The notes under the pieces: model-generated
Told to the model about the DNA's origin: nothing
Seen by the model: the letters and a program-made list of their open reading frames with translations, nothing else
The model's database searches: none
Shown: piece after piece, positions 23,221 through 36,917 of the stretch
Position numbering within the stretch: position 1 is the first letter of the stretch
Layout of the letters: each line of letters begins with the position of its first letter
From: Ptiloglossa arizonensis
Lineage: Eukaryota > Arthropoda > Insecta > Hymenoptera > Colletidae
Assembly: GCF_051014685.1 (NCBI RefSeq)
Contig: NW_027478397.1
Location: 186,001 to 250,000 of the forward strand
Reading direction: 5' to 3'
Length of the DNA stretch: 64,000 nt
Position numbers and translations under genes: made by a program

Positions 23221-24784
23221 GTAGTTATTGGTTCGAGTATCAGACTTGCGAAAATTTTGATGATTTCTCAACCATTCCTTAACTTCAAACTCCCATATCT
23301 CGCGAACGGATTACCAACTCGAGAAATTCCAGTTGCATCTGAAAGCATAATCTCGCCAGATTACAATGGTATTTGTATTTTTGCCCTAGGCCATAGTAGT
23401 TATTGGTTTCGAGTATCAGACTTGCGAAAATTTTGACGGTTTCTCAACCACTTCTTAACTTCAAACACCCATATCTCGCGAACGGAGTGACGAACTCACG
23501 AAATTCCTATTGCATCTGAAAGTAGATACTCGCCCGATGACAGAGGTATGTGTATTTTTGCCCTAGGCATTCCAGTTATTGGTTTCGAGTATCAGAATAG
23601 CGAAAATTTTGATGGTTTCTCAACGGTTCCTTAACTTCTAACTCCCATATCTCGCGACCGGATTGACGAACACGAGAAATTCCTGTTGCATCTGAAAGTA
23701 GAAACTCGCCCGATTACAATGGTGTGTGTACTTTTCTCCTAGGGCATTCCAGTTATTGGTTTCGAGAATCAAACTTGCGAAAATTTTGGTGGTTTCTCAA
23801 CCATTCCTTAACTTCAAACTCCCATATCTCGCGAACGGATTGACGAACTCGAGAAATTCCTGCTGCATCTGAAAGCAGAATCTCGCTCGATTACAACGGT
23901 ACGTGTATCTTTGCCCTAGGCAATAGTAGTTATTGGTTTTGAGTATCAGACTTGCGAAAATTTTGATGGTTTCTCAACCATTCCTTAACTTCAAACTGCC
24001 ATATCTCGCGAACGGATTGACGAACTCGAGAAGTTCCTCTTGCATCTGAAAGCGGAAACTCTCCCGATTACAACGGTGTGTGTACTTTTCCGCTAGGCCA
24101 TTCCAGTTATTGGTTTCGAGTATCAGACTTGCGAAAATTTTGATGGTTTCTCAACCATTCCTTAACGTTCAAACGCCCATATCTCGCGAACGGATTGACG
24201 AACCCTAGAAATTCCGGTTGCATCTGAAAGTAGATACTCGCCCGATTACAACGATATTTGTACTTTTCCCGTGGACCATTGTAGTTATTGGTTTCGAGTA
24301 TCAGACTTGCGAAAATTTTGATAGTTTCTCAACCATCTCTTAACTGCAAACTCCCATATCTCGCGAACGCATTGACGAACTCAAGAAATTCCTGTTCCCT
24401 GTGAAAGTAGAAACTCGCCCGATTACAATGGTGTGTGTACTTTTCCCCTAGGCCATTCCAGTTATTGGTTGCGAGTATCAGACTTGCGAAAATTTTGATA
24501 GTTTCTCAACCATCTCTTAACTTCAAACTCCCATATATCGCGAACTCATTGACGAACTCGAGAAATTCCTGTTCCATGTGAAAGTAGAAACTCGCCTGAT
24601 TACAATGGTGTGTGTACTTTTCCCCTAGGCCATTCCAGTAATTCGTTTCTAGCATCAGAATTGCGAAAATTTTGATTGTTTCTCAACCATCTCTTAACTC
24701 CTAACTCCGATATTTCGCGAACGGATTGAGGAATTTGAAAAATTTCTGTTGCATCTGAAAGTAGAAACACTCCCGATTACAACG

Positions 24785-27241
24785 GTATGTGTATTTTTAC
24801 CCTAGGCCATGCCAGTTATTGGTTTCGAGTATCAGACGTGCGAAAATTTTGATGGATTCTCAACCATTCCTTAACTTCAGACTCCCATATCTCGCGAACG
24901 GTTTGACGAACTCGAGAAACTCTTGTTGCATGTGAAAGTAGAAACTCGCCCGATTAGAATGGTGTGTGTATTTTTCCCCTAGGCCATTGTAGTTATTTGT
25001 TTCGAGTATCAGACCAGCGAAAATTTTGATGGTTTCTCAACCATTCCTTAAATTCAGACTCCCATACCTCGCGAACGGATTGACGAACTCGAGAAATTCC
25101 TGTTGCACCTGAAAGTAGAAACTCTCCCGATTACAACAGTATGTGTATTTTTCCCCTAGGCCTTTGTAGTTATTTGTTTCGAGTATCAGACCAGCGAAAA
25201 TTTTGATGGTTTCTCAACCATTCCTTAAATTCAGACTCCCATACCTCGCGAACGGATTGACGAACTCGAGAAGTTCCTGTTGCATCTGAAAGCAGAAACT
25301 CGCCCCATTACAACGGTATGTGTATTTTTGCCCTGGGCGATAGTAGTTATTGGTTTCGAGTATCAGACTTGCGAATATTTTGATGGTTCTTAACCTTTCC
25401 TTAACTCCAAACTCCCATATCTCGCGAACCGATTGACGAACTCGAGAAATTCCTGTTGCACCTGAAAGTAGAAACTCGCCCGAATACAATGGAGTGTGTA
25501 CTTTTCCCCTAGGCCTTTCCAGTTATTCGTTTCCAGCATCAGAATTGCGAAAATTTTGATGGTTTCTCAACCATCTCTTAACTCCTAACTCCCATATCTC
25601 CCGAACGGATTGACGAATCCGAAAAATTCCTGTTGCGTCTGAAAGTAGAAACTCGCCCGATTCCAATGGTGTGTGTACTGTTCCCCTCATTCCATTTATT
25701 GGTTTCGAGTCACAGACATGCGAAAATTTTGATGGTTTCTCAACCATTGCTTAACTTCAAGCTCCCATATCTCGCGAACGGATTGACGAACTCGAGAAAT
25801 TCCTGTTGCATCTGAAAGCAGAATCTCGCCCGATTACAACGGTATGTGTATTTTTCCCCTAGGCCTTTGTAGTTATTTGTTTCGAGTATCAGACCAGCGA
25901 AAATTTTGATGGTTTCTCAACCATTCCTTAACTTCAGACTCCCATATCTCGCTAACGGGTTGACGAACTCGAGAAATTCCTGTTGCATCTGAAAGCAGAA
26001 ACTCGCCCCATTACAAAGGTATGTGTATTTTTGCCCTGGGCCATAGTAGTTATTGGTCTGGAGTATCAGACTTGCGAAAATTTTGATGGTTTCTCAACCA
26101 TTCCTTAACTTCAAACTCCCATATCTCGCGAACGGATTGACGAACTCGAGAAATTCCTGCTGCATCTGAAAGCAGAATCTCGCCCGATTACAACGGTATG
26201 TGTATCTTTGCCCTAGGCAATAGTAGTTATTGGTTTCGAGTATCAGACTAGCGAAAATTTTGATGGATTCTCAACCATTCCTTAACTTCAGACTCCCATA
26301 TCTCGCGAACGGTTTGACGAACTCCAGAAACTCCTGTTGCATGTGAAAGTAGAAACTCGCCCGATTAGAATGGTATGTGTATCTTTCCCCTAGGCCATTT
26401 CAGTTATTGGTTTCGAGTATCAGACCAGCGAAAATTTTGATGGTTTCTCAACCATTTCTTAACTTCAAACTCCCATATCTCGCGAACGCATTGACGAACT
26501 CGAGAAATTCCTCTTGCATCTGAAGGTAGAAGATCGCCCGATTACAACGGTATGTGTATTTTTGCCCTAGGTAATAGTAGTTATTGGTTTCGAGTATCAG
26601 ACTTGCGAAAATTTTGATGATTTCTCAACCATTCCTTAACTTCAAACTCCCATATCTCGCGAACGGATTACCAACTCGAGAAATTCCAGTTGAATCTGAA
26701 AGCATAATCTCGCCCGATTTCAATGGTATTTGTATTTTTGCCCTAGGCCATAGTAGTTATTGGTTTCGAGTATCAGACTTGCGAAAACTTTGATGGTTTC
26801 TCAACCACTCCTTAACTTCAAACTCCCATATCTCGCGAACGGAATGACGAACTCGCGAAATTCCTATTGCATCTGAAAGTAGAAACTCGCCCGATTACAG
26901 AGGTATGCGTATTTTTGCCCTAGGCCATTCCAGTTATTCGTTTCTAGCATCAGAATTGCGAAAATTTTGATGGTTTCTCAACCATTCCTTAACTCCAAAC
27001 TCCGATATATCGCGAACGGATTGACGAATCCGAAAAATTTCCATGCATCTGAAAGTACAAACCCTCCCGATTACAACGGTATGCGTATTTTTCCCCTTGG
27101 CCTTTGTAGTTATTGGTTTCGAATATCAGACTTGCGAAAATTTTGATGGTTTCTCAACCATTCCTTTATATCAAACTCCCATATCTAGCGAACGGATTGA
27201 CGAACTCGAGAAATTCCTGTTGCGTCTGAAAGTACAAACTC
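24785..27241. repeat. Block duplication d1, copy 1 (matches 29911-32367)
   Basis: A 2,457-bp match at an offset of 5,126 bp (29 monomers minus 7 bases, accounted for by shortened monomers). A few substitutions are seen, such as taggcctttccag versus taggccattccag and tccatttattgg versus tccattcattgg. The match ends at caaactctccc versus caaactcgccc. Confidence 0.88.
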
Positions 27242-27418
27242 TCCCGATTACAACGGTATGTGTATTTTTACCCTAGGCCACTCCGATTATTCGTTTCTAG
27301 CATCAGAATTGCGAAAATTTTGATGGTTTCTCAGCCATTCCTTAACTTCAAACCCCCATATCTCGCGAACGGATTGACGCACTGTAGAAATTCCTGTTGC
27401 ATCTGAAAGTAGAAACTC

Positions 27419-28223
27419 GCCCGATTACAACGATGTGTGTATTTTTCCCCTAGGCATTTGTAGTTATTGGTTTCGAGTATCAGATTTGCTAAAATTTTAA
27501 TGGTTTCTCAACCATTCCTTAACGTTCAAACTCCCATATCTCGCGAACGGATTGACGAACTCGAGAAATTCCTGCTGCATCTGAATGTAGAAGCTCGCCC
27601 GATTACAACGGTATGTGTATTTTTGCCCTAGGCAATAGTAGTTATTGGTTTCGAGTATCAGACTTGCGAAAATTTTGATGGTTTCTCAACCATTCCTTAA
27701 CCTCAAACTCCCATACCTCGCGAACGGATTACCAACTCGAGAAATTCCAGTTGCATCTGAAAGCATAATCTCGCCCGATTACAATGGTATGTGTATTTTT
27801 GCCCTAGGCCATAACAGTTATTGGTTTCGAGTATCAGACTTACTAAAATTTTGAAAGTTTCTCAACCATTCCTTAACTTCAAACTCCCATATCTCGCGAA
27901 TGGATTGACGAACTCGAGAAGTTCCTCTTGCATCTGAAAGCAGAAACTCGCCCGATTTCAACGGTATGTGTATTTTTGCCCTAGGCCATTGTAGTTATTG
28001 GTTTCGAGTATCAGACCTGCGAAAATTTTGATGGTTTCTCAACCATTCCTTAACTTCAAACTCCCATATCTCGCAAACGGATTGACGAACTCGAGAAATT
28101 CCTGTTGCATCTGATAGCAGAAATTCGCCCGATTACTACTGTATGTGTATCTTTGCCCTAGGCCATTCCGGTTTTTCGTTTCTAGCATCAGAATTGCGAA
28201 AATTTTGATGGTTCCTCAACCAT
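27419..28223. repeat. Block duplication d2, copy 1 (matches 32368-33172)
   Basis: Continuation of the duplication d1 after skipping exactly one 177-bp monomer (27242-27418) that copy 2 lacks; the offset falls from 5,126 to 4,949 bp. The match ends at ccattcctt versus ccatctctt. Confidence 0.87.
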
Positions 28224-29910
28224 TCCTTAACTTCAAACTCCCATATCTCGCGAACGGATTGACGAACTCTAGAAATTCCGGTTGCATCTGAAAGTAGATA
28301 CTCGCCCGATTACAACGATATTTGTACTTTTCCCGTGGACCATTGTAGTTATTGGTTTCGAGTATCAGACTTGCGAAAATTTTGATAGTTCCTCAACCAT
28401 CTCTTAACTTCAAACTCCCATATCTCGCGAACGCATTGACGAACTCGAGAAATTCCTGTTCCGTGTGAAAGTAGAAAATCGCCCGATTACAATGGTGTGT
28501 GTACTTTTCCCCTAGGCCATTCCAGTTATTCGCTTTTAGCATCAGAATTGCGAAAATTTTGATGGTTTCTCAACCATCTCTTAACTCCTAACTCCGATAT
28601 TTCGCGAACGGATTGAGGAATTTGAAAAATTTCTGTTGCATCAGAAAGTAGAAACACTCCCGATTACAACGGTATGTGTATTTTTACCCTAGGCCATTCC
28701 AGTAATTCGTTTCTAGCATCAGAATTGCGAAAATTTTGATTGTTTCTCAACCATCTCTTAACTCCTAACTCCGATATTTCGCGAACGGATTGACGAATTT
28801 GAAAAATTTCTGTTGCATCTGAAAGTAGAAACTCTCCCGATTACAACGGTATGTGTATCTTTGCCCTAGGCAATAGTAGTTATTGGTTTCGAGTATCAGA
28901 CTAGCGAAAATTTTGATGATTTCTCAACCATTCCTTAACTTCAAACTGCCATATCTCGCGAACGGATTGACGAACTCGAGAAGTTCCTCTTGCATCTGAA
29001 AGCAGAAACTCTCCCGATTACAACGGTGTGTGTACTTTTCCGCTAGGCCATTCCAGTTATTGGTTTCGAGTATCAGACTTGCGAAAATTTTGATGGTTTC
29101 TCAACCATTCCTCAACGTTCAAACGCCCATATCTCGCGAACGGATTGACGAACTCTAGAAATTCCGGTTGCATCTGAAGTAGATACTCGCCCGATTACAA
29201 CGATATTTGTACTTTTCCCGTGGACCATTGTAGTTATTGGTTTCGAGTATCAGACTTGCGAAAATTTTGATAGTTTCTCAACCATCTCTTAACTTCAAAC
29301 TCCCATATATCGCGAACTCATTGACGAACTCGAGAAATTCCTGTTCCATGTGAAAGTAGAAACTCGCCCGATTACAATGGTGTGTGTACTTTTCCCCTAG
29401 GCCATTCCAGTAATTCGTTTCTAGCATCAGAATTGCGAAAATTTTGATTGTTTCTCAACCATCTCTTAACTCCTAACTCCGATATTTCGCGAACGGATTG
29501 ACGAATTTGAAAAATTTCTGTTGCATCTGAAAGTAGAAACTCTCCCGATTACAACGGTATGTGTATTTTTGCCCTTGGCCATACTACTTATTGGTTTCGT
29601 GTATCAGACCTGCGAGAATTTTGATGGTTTCTCAACCATTCCTTAACTTCAAACTCCCATATCTCGCGAACGGATTGACGAACCCAGGAAATTCCTGTTG
29701 CATCTGAAAGCAGAAACTCGCCCGATTACAATGGTATTTGTATTTTTCCCCTAGGCCATTGTAGTTATTTGTTTCGAGTATCAGACCAGCGAAAATTTTG
29801 ATGGTTTCTCAACCATTCCTTAAATTCAGACTCCCATACCTCGCGAACGGATTGACGAACTCGAGAAATTCCTGTTGCACCTGAAAGTAGAAACTCTCCC
29901 GATTACAACA

Positions 29911-32367
29911 GTATGTGTATTTTTACCCTAGGCCATGCCAGTTATTGGTTTCGAGTATCAGACGTGCGAAAATTTTGATGGATTCTCAACCATTCCTTAA
30001 CTTCAGACTCCCATATCTCGCGAACGGTTTGACGAACTCGAGAAACTCTTGTTGCATGTGAAAGTAGAAACTCGCCCGATTAGAATGGTGTGTGTATTTT
30101 TCCCCTAGGCCATTGTAGTTATTTGTTTCGAGTATCAGACCAGCGAAAATTTTGATGGTTTCTCAACCATTCCTTAAATTCAGACTCCCATACCTCGCGA
30201 ACGGATTGACGAACTCGAGAAATTCCTGTTGCACCTGAAAGTAGAAACTCTCCCGATTACAACAGTATGTGTATTTTTCCCCTAGGCCTTTGTAGTTATT
30301 TGTTTCGAGTATCAGACCAGCGAAAATTTTGATGGTTTCTCAACCATTCCTTAAATTCAGACTCCCATACCTCGCGAACGGATTGACGAACTCGAGAAGT
30401 TCCTGTTGCATCTGAAAGCAGAAACTCGCCCCATTACAACGGTATGTGTATTTTTGCCCTGGGCGATAGTAGTTATTGGTTTCGAGTATCAGACTTGCGA
30501 ATATTTTGATGGTTCTTAACCTTTCCTTAACTCCAAACTCCCATATCTCGCGAACCGATTGACGAACTCGAGAAATTCCTGTTGCACCTGAAAGTAGAAA
30601 CTCGCCCGAATACAATGGAGTGTGTACTTTTCCCCTAGGCCATTCCAGTTATTCGTTTCCAGCATCAGAATTGCGAAAATTTTGATGGTTTCTCAACCAT
30701 CTCTTAACTCCTAACTCCCATATCTCCCGAACGGATTGACGAATCCGAAAAATTCCTGTTGCGTCTGAAAGTAGAAACTCGCCCGATTCCAATGGTGTGT
30801 GTACTGTTCCCCTCATTCCATTCATTGGTTTCGAGTCACAGACATGCGAAAATTTTGATGGTTTCTCAACCATTGCTTAACTTCAAGCTCCCATATCTCG
30901 CGAACGGATTGACGAACTCGAGAAATTCCTGTTGCATCTGAAAGCAGAATCTCGCCCGATTACAACGGTATGTGTATTTTTCCCCTAGGCCTTTGTAGTT
31001 ATTTGTTTCGAGTATCAGACCAGCGAAAATTTTGATGGTTTCTCAACCATTCCTTAACTTCAGACTCCCATATCTCGCTAACGGGTTGACGAACTCGAGA
31101 AATTCCTGTTGCATCTGAAAGCAGAAACTCGCCCCATTACAAAGGTATGTGTATTTTTGCCCTGGGCCATAGTAGTTATTGGTCTGGAGTATCAGACTTG
31201 CGAAAATTTTGATGGTTTCTCAACCATTCCTTAACTTCAAACTCCCATATCTCGCGAACGGATTGACGAACTCGAGAAATTCCTGCTGCATCTGAAAGCA
31301 GAATCTCGCCCGATTACAACGGTATGTGTATCTTTGCCCTAGGCAATAGTAGTTATTGGTTTCGAGTATCAGACTAGCGAAAATTTTGATGGATTCTCAA
31401 CCATTCCTTAACTTCAGACTCCCATATCTCGCGAACGGTTTGACGAACTCCAGAAACTCCTGTTGCATGTGAAAGTAGAAACTCGCCCGATTAGAATGGT
31501 ATGTGTATCTTTCCCCTAGGCCATTCCAGTTATTGGTTTCGAGTATCAGACCAGCGAAAATTTTGATGGTTTCTCAACCATTTCTTAACTTCAAACTCCC
31601 ATATCTCGCGAACGCATTGACGAACTCGAGAAATTCCTCTTGCATCTGAAGGTAGAAGATCGCCCGATTGCAACGGTATGTGTATTTTTGCCCTAGGTAA
31701 TAGTAGTTATTGGTTTCGAGTATCAGACTTGCGAAAATTTTGATGATTTCTCAACCATTCCTTAACTTCAAACTCCCATATCTCGCGAACGGATTACCAA
31801 CTCGAGAAATTCCAGTTGAATCTGAAAGCATAATCTCGCCCTATTTCAATGGTATTTGTATTTTTGCCCTAGGCCATAGTAGTTATTGGTTTCGAGTATC
31901 AGACTTGCGAAAACTTTGATGGTTTCTCAACCACTCCTTAACTTCAAACTCCCATATCTCGCGAACGGAGTGACGAACTCGCGAAATTCCTATTGCATCT
32001 GAAAGTAGAAACTCGCCCGATTACAGAGGTATGTGTATTTTTGCCCTAGGCCATTCCAGTTATTCGTTTCTAGCATCAGAATTGCGAAAATTTTGATGGT
32101 TTCTCAACCATTCCTTAACTCCAAACTCCGATATATCGCGAACGGATTGACGAATCCGAAAAATTTCCATGCATCTGAAAGTACAAACCCTCCCGATTAC
32201 AACGGTATGCGTATTTTTCCCCTTGGCCTTTGTAGTTATTGGTTTCGAATATCAGACTTGCGAAAATTTTGATGGTTTCTCAACCATTCCTTTATATCAA
32301 ACTCCCATATCTAGCGAACGGATTGACGAACTCGAGAAATTCCTGTTGCGTCTGAAAGTACAAACTC
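29911..32367. repeat. Block duplication d1, copy 2 (matches 24785-27241)
   Basis: Second copy of the 2,457-bp block. It joins d2 copy 2 directly at 32367/32368, with one monomer fewer than copy 1. Confidence 0.88.
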
Positions 32368-33172
32368 GCCCGATTACAACGATGTGTGTATTTTTCCCCT
32401 AGGCATTTGTAGTTATTGGTTCCGAGTATCAGATTTGCTAAAATTTTAATGGTTTCTCAACCATTCCTTAACGTTCAAACTCCCATATCTCGCGAACGGA
32501 TTGACGAACTCGAGAAATTCCTGCTGCATCTGAATGTAGAAGCTCGCCCGATTACAACGGTATGTGTATTTTTGCCCTAGGCAATAGTAGTTATTGGTTT
32601 CGAGTATCAGACTTGCGAAAATTTTGATGGTGTCTCAACCATTCCTTAACCTCAAACTCCCATACCTCGCGAACGGATTACCAACTCGAGAAATTCCAGT
32701 TGCATCTGAAAGCATAATCTCGCCCGATTACAATGGTATGTGTATTTTTGCCCTAGGCCATAACAGTTATTGGTTTCGAGTATCAGACTTACTAAAATTT
32801 TGAAAGTTTCTCAACCATTCCTTAACTTCAAACTCCCATATCTCGCGAATGGATTGACGAACTCGAGAAGTTCCTCTTGCATCTGAAAGCAGAAACTCGC
32901 CCGATTTCAACGGTATGTGTATTTTTGCCCTAGGCCATTGTAGTTATTGGTTTCGAGTATCAGACCTGCGAAAATTTTGATGGTTTCTCAACCATTCCTT
33001 AACTTCAAACTCCCATATCTCGCAAACGGATTGACGAACTCGAGAAATTCCTGTTGCATCTGATAGCAGAAATTCGCCCGATTACTACTGTATGTGTATC
33101 TTTGCCCTAGGCCATTCCGGTTTTTCGTTTCTAGCATCAGAATTGCGAAAATTTTGATGGTTCCTCAACCAT
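32368..33172. repeat. Block duplication d2, copy 2 (matches 27419-28223)
   Basis: Second copy of the continuation. Private changes include ggttccgag for ggtttcgag and gatggtgtctc for gatggtttctc. It leads directly into the HOR core. Confidence 0.87.
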
Positions 33173-33379
33173 CTCTTAAATCCAAACTCCGATATTTCGC
33201 GTACGGATTGACGAATCCGAGAAATTTCTGTTGTATCTGAAAGCAGAAACTCGCCCGATTACAATGGTATTTGTATTTTTGCCCTAGGCCATAGTAGTTA
33301 TTGGTTTCGAGTATCAGACTAGCGAAAATTTTGATGATTTCTCAACCATTCCTTAACTTCAAACTGCCATATCTCGCGA

Positions 33380-36300
33380 ACGGATTGACGAACTCGAGAA
33401 GTTCCTCTTGCATCTGAAAGCAGAAACTCTCCCGATTACAACGGTGTGTGTACTTTTCCGCTAGGCCATTCCAGTTATTGGTTTCGAGTATCAGACTTGC
33501 GAAAATTTTGATGGTTTCTCAACCATTCCTTAACGTTCAAACGCCCATATCTCGCGAACGGATTGACGAACTCGAGAAATTCCTGTTGCATCTGAAAGTA
33601 GAAACTCGCCCGATGACAATGGTGTGTGTACTTTTCCCCTAGGCCATTCCAGTTATTCGTTTCTAGCATCAGAATTGCGAAAATTTTGATGGTTTCTCAA
33701 CCATTCCTTAACTTCAAACTCCCATATCTCGCGAACGGATTGACGAACTCTAGAAATTCCGGTTGCATCTGAAAGTAGATACTCTCCCGATTACAACGAT
33801 ATTTGTACTTTTCCCGTGGACCATTGTAGTTATTGGTTTCGAGTATCAGACTTGCGAAAATTTTGATAGTTCCTCAACCATCTCTTAACTTCAAACTCCC
33901 ATATCTCGCGAACGCATTGACGAACTCGAGAAATTCCTGTTCCGTGTGAAAGTAGAAAATCGCCCGATTACAATGGTGTGTGTACTTTTCCCCTAGGCCA
34001 TTCCAGTTATTCGCTTTTAGCATCAGAATTGCGAAAATTTTGATGGTTTCTCAACCATCTCTTAACTCCTAACTCCGATATTTCGCGAACGGATTGAGGA
34101 ATTTGAAAAATTTCTGTTGCATCAGAAAGTAGAAACACTCCCGATTACAACGGTATGTGTATTTTTACCCTAGGCCATGCCAGTTATTGGTTTCGAGTAT
34201 CAGACGTGCGAAAATTTTGATGGATTCTCAACCATTCCTTAACTTCAGACTCCCATATCTCGCGAACGGTTTGACGAACTCGAGAAACTCCTGTTGCATG
34301 TGAAAGTAGAAACTCGCCCGATTAGAATGGTGTGTGTATTTTTCCCCTAGGCCATTGTAGTTATTGGTTTCGAGTATCAGACTTACGAAATTTTTATGGT
34401 TTCTCAACCATTCCATAACTCCAAACTCCGATATTTCGCGAACGGATTGACGAATCCGAGAAATTTCTGTTGCACCTGAAAGTAGAAACTCTCCCGATTA
34501 CAACAGTATGTGTATTTTTCCCGTAGGCCTTTGTAGTTATTTGTTTCGAGTATCAGACCAGCGAAAATTTTGATGGTTTCTCAACCATTCCTTAAATTCA
34601 GACTCCAATACCTCGCGAACGGATTGACGAACTCGAGAAATTCCTGTTGCATCTGAAAGCAGAAACTCGCCCCATTACAACGGTATGTGTATTTTTGCCC
34701 TGGGCGATAGTAGTTATTGGTTTCGAGCATCAGACTTGCGAATATTTTGATGGTTCTCAACCATTCCTTAACTCCAAACTCCCATATCTCGCGAACCGAT
34801 TGACGAACTCGAGAAATTCCTGTTGCACCTGAAAGTAGAAACTCGCCCGAATACAATGGAGTGTGTACTTCTCCCATAGGCCATTCCAGTTATTCGTTTC
34901 CAGCATCAGAATTGCGAAAATTTTGATGGTTTCTCAACCATCTCTTAACTCCTAACTCCCATATCTCCCGAACGGATTGACGAATCCGAAAAATTCCTGT
35001 TGCATCTGAAAGCAGAAACTCGCCCGATTACAACGGTATGTGTTTTTTTTGTCCTAGGCCATAGTAGTTATTGGTTTCGAGTATCAGAATTGCGAAAATT
35101 TTGATGGTTTCTCAACCATTCCTTAAATTCAAACTCCCATATCTCGCGAATGGATTGACGAACTCGAGAAGTTCCTCTTGCATCTGAAAGCAGAAACTCG
35201 CCCGATTTCAACGGTATGTGTATTTTTGCCCTAGGCCATTGTAGTTATTGGTTTCGAGTATCAGACTTGCGAAAATTTTGATGGTTTCTCAACCATTCCT
35301 TAACTTCAAACTCCCATATCTCGCAAACGGATTGACCAACTCGAGAAATTCCTGTTGCATCTGATAGCAGAAATTCGCACGATTACTACTGTATGTGTAT
35401 ATTTGCCCTAGGCCATTCCAGTTTTTCGTTTCTAGCATCAGAATTGCGAAAATTTTGATGGTTCCTCAACCATCTCTTAAATCCAAACTCCGATATTTCG
35501 CGTACGGATTGACGAATTCGAGAAATTTCTGTTGTATCTGAAAGCAGAAACTCGCCCGATTACAACGGTATGTGTTTTTTTTGTCCTAGTCCATAGTAGT
35601 TATTGGTTTCGAGTATCAGACTTGCGAAAATTTTGATGGTTTCTCAATCACTCCTTAACTTCAAACTCCCATATCTCGCGAACCGAGTGACGAACTCGCG
35701 AAATTCCTGTTGCATCTGAAAGTAGAAACTCGCCCGATTACAGAGGTATGTGTATTTTTGCCCTAGGCCATTCCAGTTATTCGTTTCTAGCATCAGAATT
35801 GCGAAAATTTTGATGGTTTCTCAAACATTCCTTAACTTCACACTCCCATATCTCGCGAACGGATTGACGAACTCGAGAAATTCCTGTTGCATCAGAAAGC
35901 AGAAGCTCGATCGATTACAACGGTATGTGTATTTTTGCCCTAGGCAATAGTAGTTATTGGTTTCGAGTATCAGACTTGCGAAAATTTTGATAGTTTCTCA
36001 ACCATTCCTTAACTTCAAACTCCCATATCTCGCGAACGGATTACCAACTCGAGAAATTCCAGTTGCATCTGAAAGCATAATCTCGCCCGATTACAATGGT
36101 ATGTGTATTTTTGCCCTAGGCCATAGCAGTTATTGGTTTCGAGTATCAGACTTGCGAAAATTTTGATTGAATCTCAACCATTCCTTAACTTCAAACTCCC
36201 ATATCTCGCGAACGGATTGACGAACTCGAGAAATTCCTGTTGCATCTGAAAGTAGAAACTCGCCCGATTACAATGGGGTGTGTACTTTTCCCCTAGGCCA

Positions 36301-36917
36301 TTCCTGTTATTGGTTTCGAGTATCAGTTCAGCCAAATATTTATGGTTTCTCAACCATTGCTTAAGTTCAAACTCCCATATCTCGTGAACGGATTGACGAA
36401 CTCGAGAAATTCCTGTTGCATCTGAAAGTAGAAACTCGCCCGATTACAATGGGGTGTGTACTTTTCCCCTAGGCCATTCCTGTTATTGGTTTCGAGTATC
36501 AGTTCAGCCAAATATTTAAGGTTTCTCAACCATTGCTTAAGTTCAGACTCCCATATCTCGCGAACGGGTTGACGAACTCGAGAAATTCCTGTTGCATCTG
36601 AAAGCAGAAACTCGCCCCATTACAAAGGTATGTGTATTTTTGCCCTGGGCCATAGTAGTTATTGGTCTCGAGTATCAGACTTGCGAAAATTTTGATTGAA
36701 TCTCAACCATTCCTTAACTTCAAACTCCCATATCTCGCGAACGGATTGACGAAATCGAGAAATTCCTGTTGCATCTGAAAGTAGAATCTCGCCCGATTAC
36801 AACGGTATGTGTATCTTTGCCCTAGGCAATAGTAGTTATTGGTTTCGAGTATCAGACTAGCGAAAATTTTGATGATTTCTCAACCATTCCTTAACTTCAA
36901 ACTGCCATATCTCGCGA
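33380..36917. repeat. HOR unit U1 (3,538 bp, 20 monomers; lacks parts of 10-12)
   Basis: Relative to the 3,888-bp unit it lacks 350 bp, two monomers including the one with the four-base deletion. The junction lies in the shared run at 34991-35012, where monomer 10 passes straight into monomer 12. A private change gives ccgtaggccttt in place of ccctaggccttt near 34520. Confidence 0.92.

Larger units (their letters stand above)
23221..33379. repeat. Satellite array, domain C (diverged, contains relatives of the HOR monomers)
   Basis: The same satellite in the same orientation, but with greater monomer diversity. Recurring types: gcattgacgaactcgag with ctgttccatgtg or ctgttccgtgtg; gatatttcgcgaacgg with gaatttgaaaaatttctg; the shortened cccctcattccatttattgg (four bases fewer); and taacgttcaaacgccc (one base more). 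Many of these are the monomer types found in fixed order in the HOR at 33380-59345. This domain is probably an older relative or source of it. Large duplicated blocks are listed separately. Confidence 0.9.
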
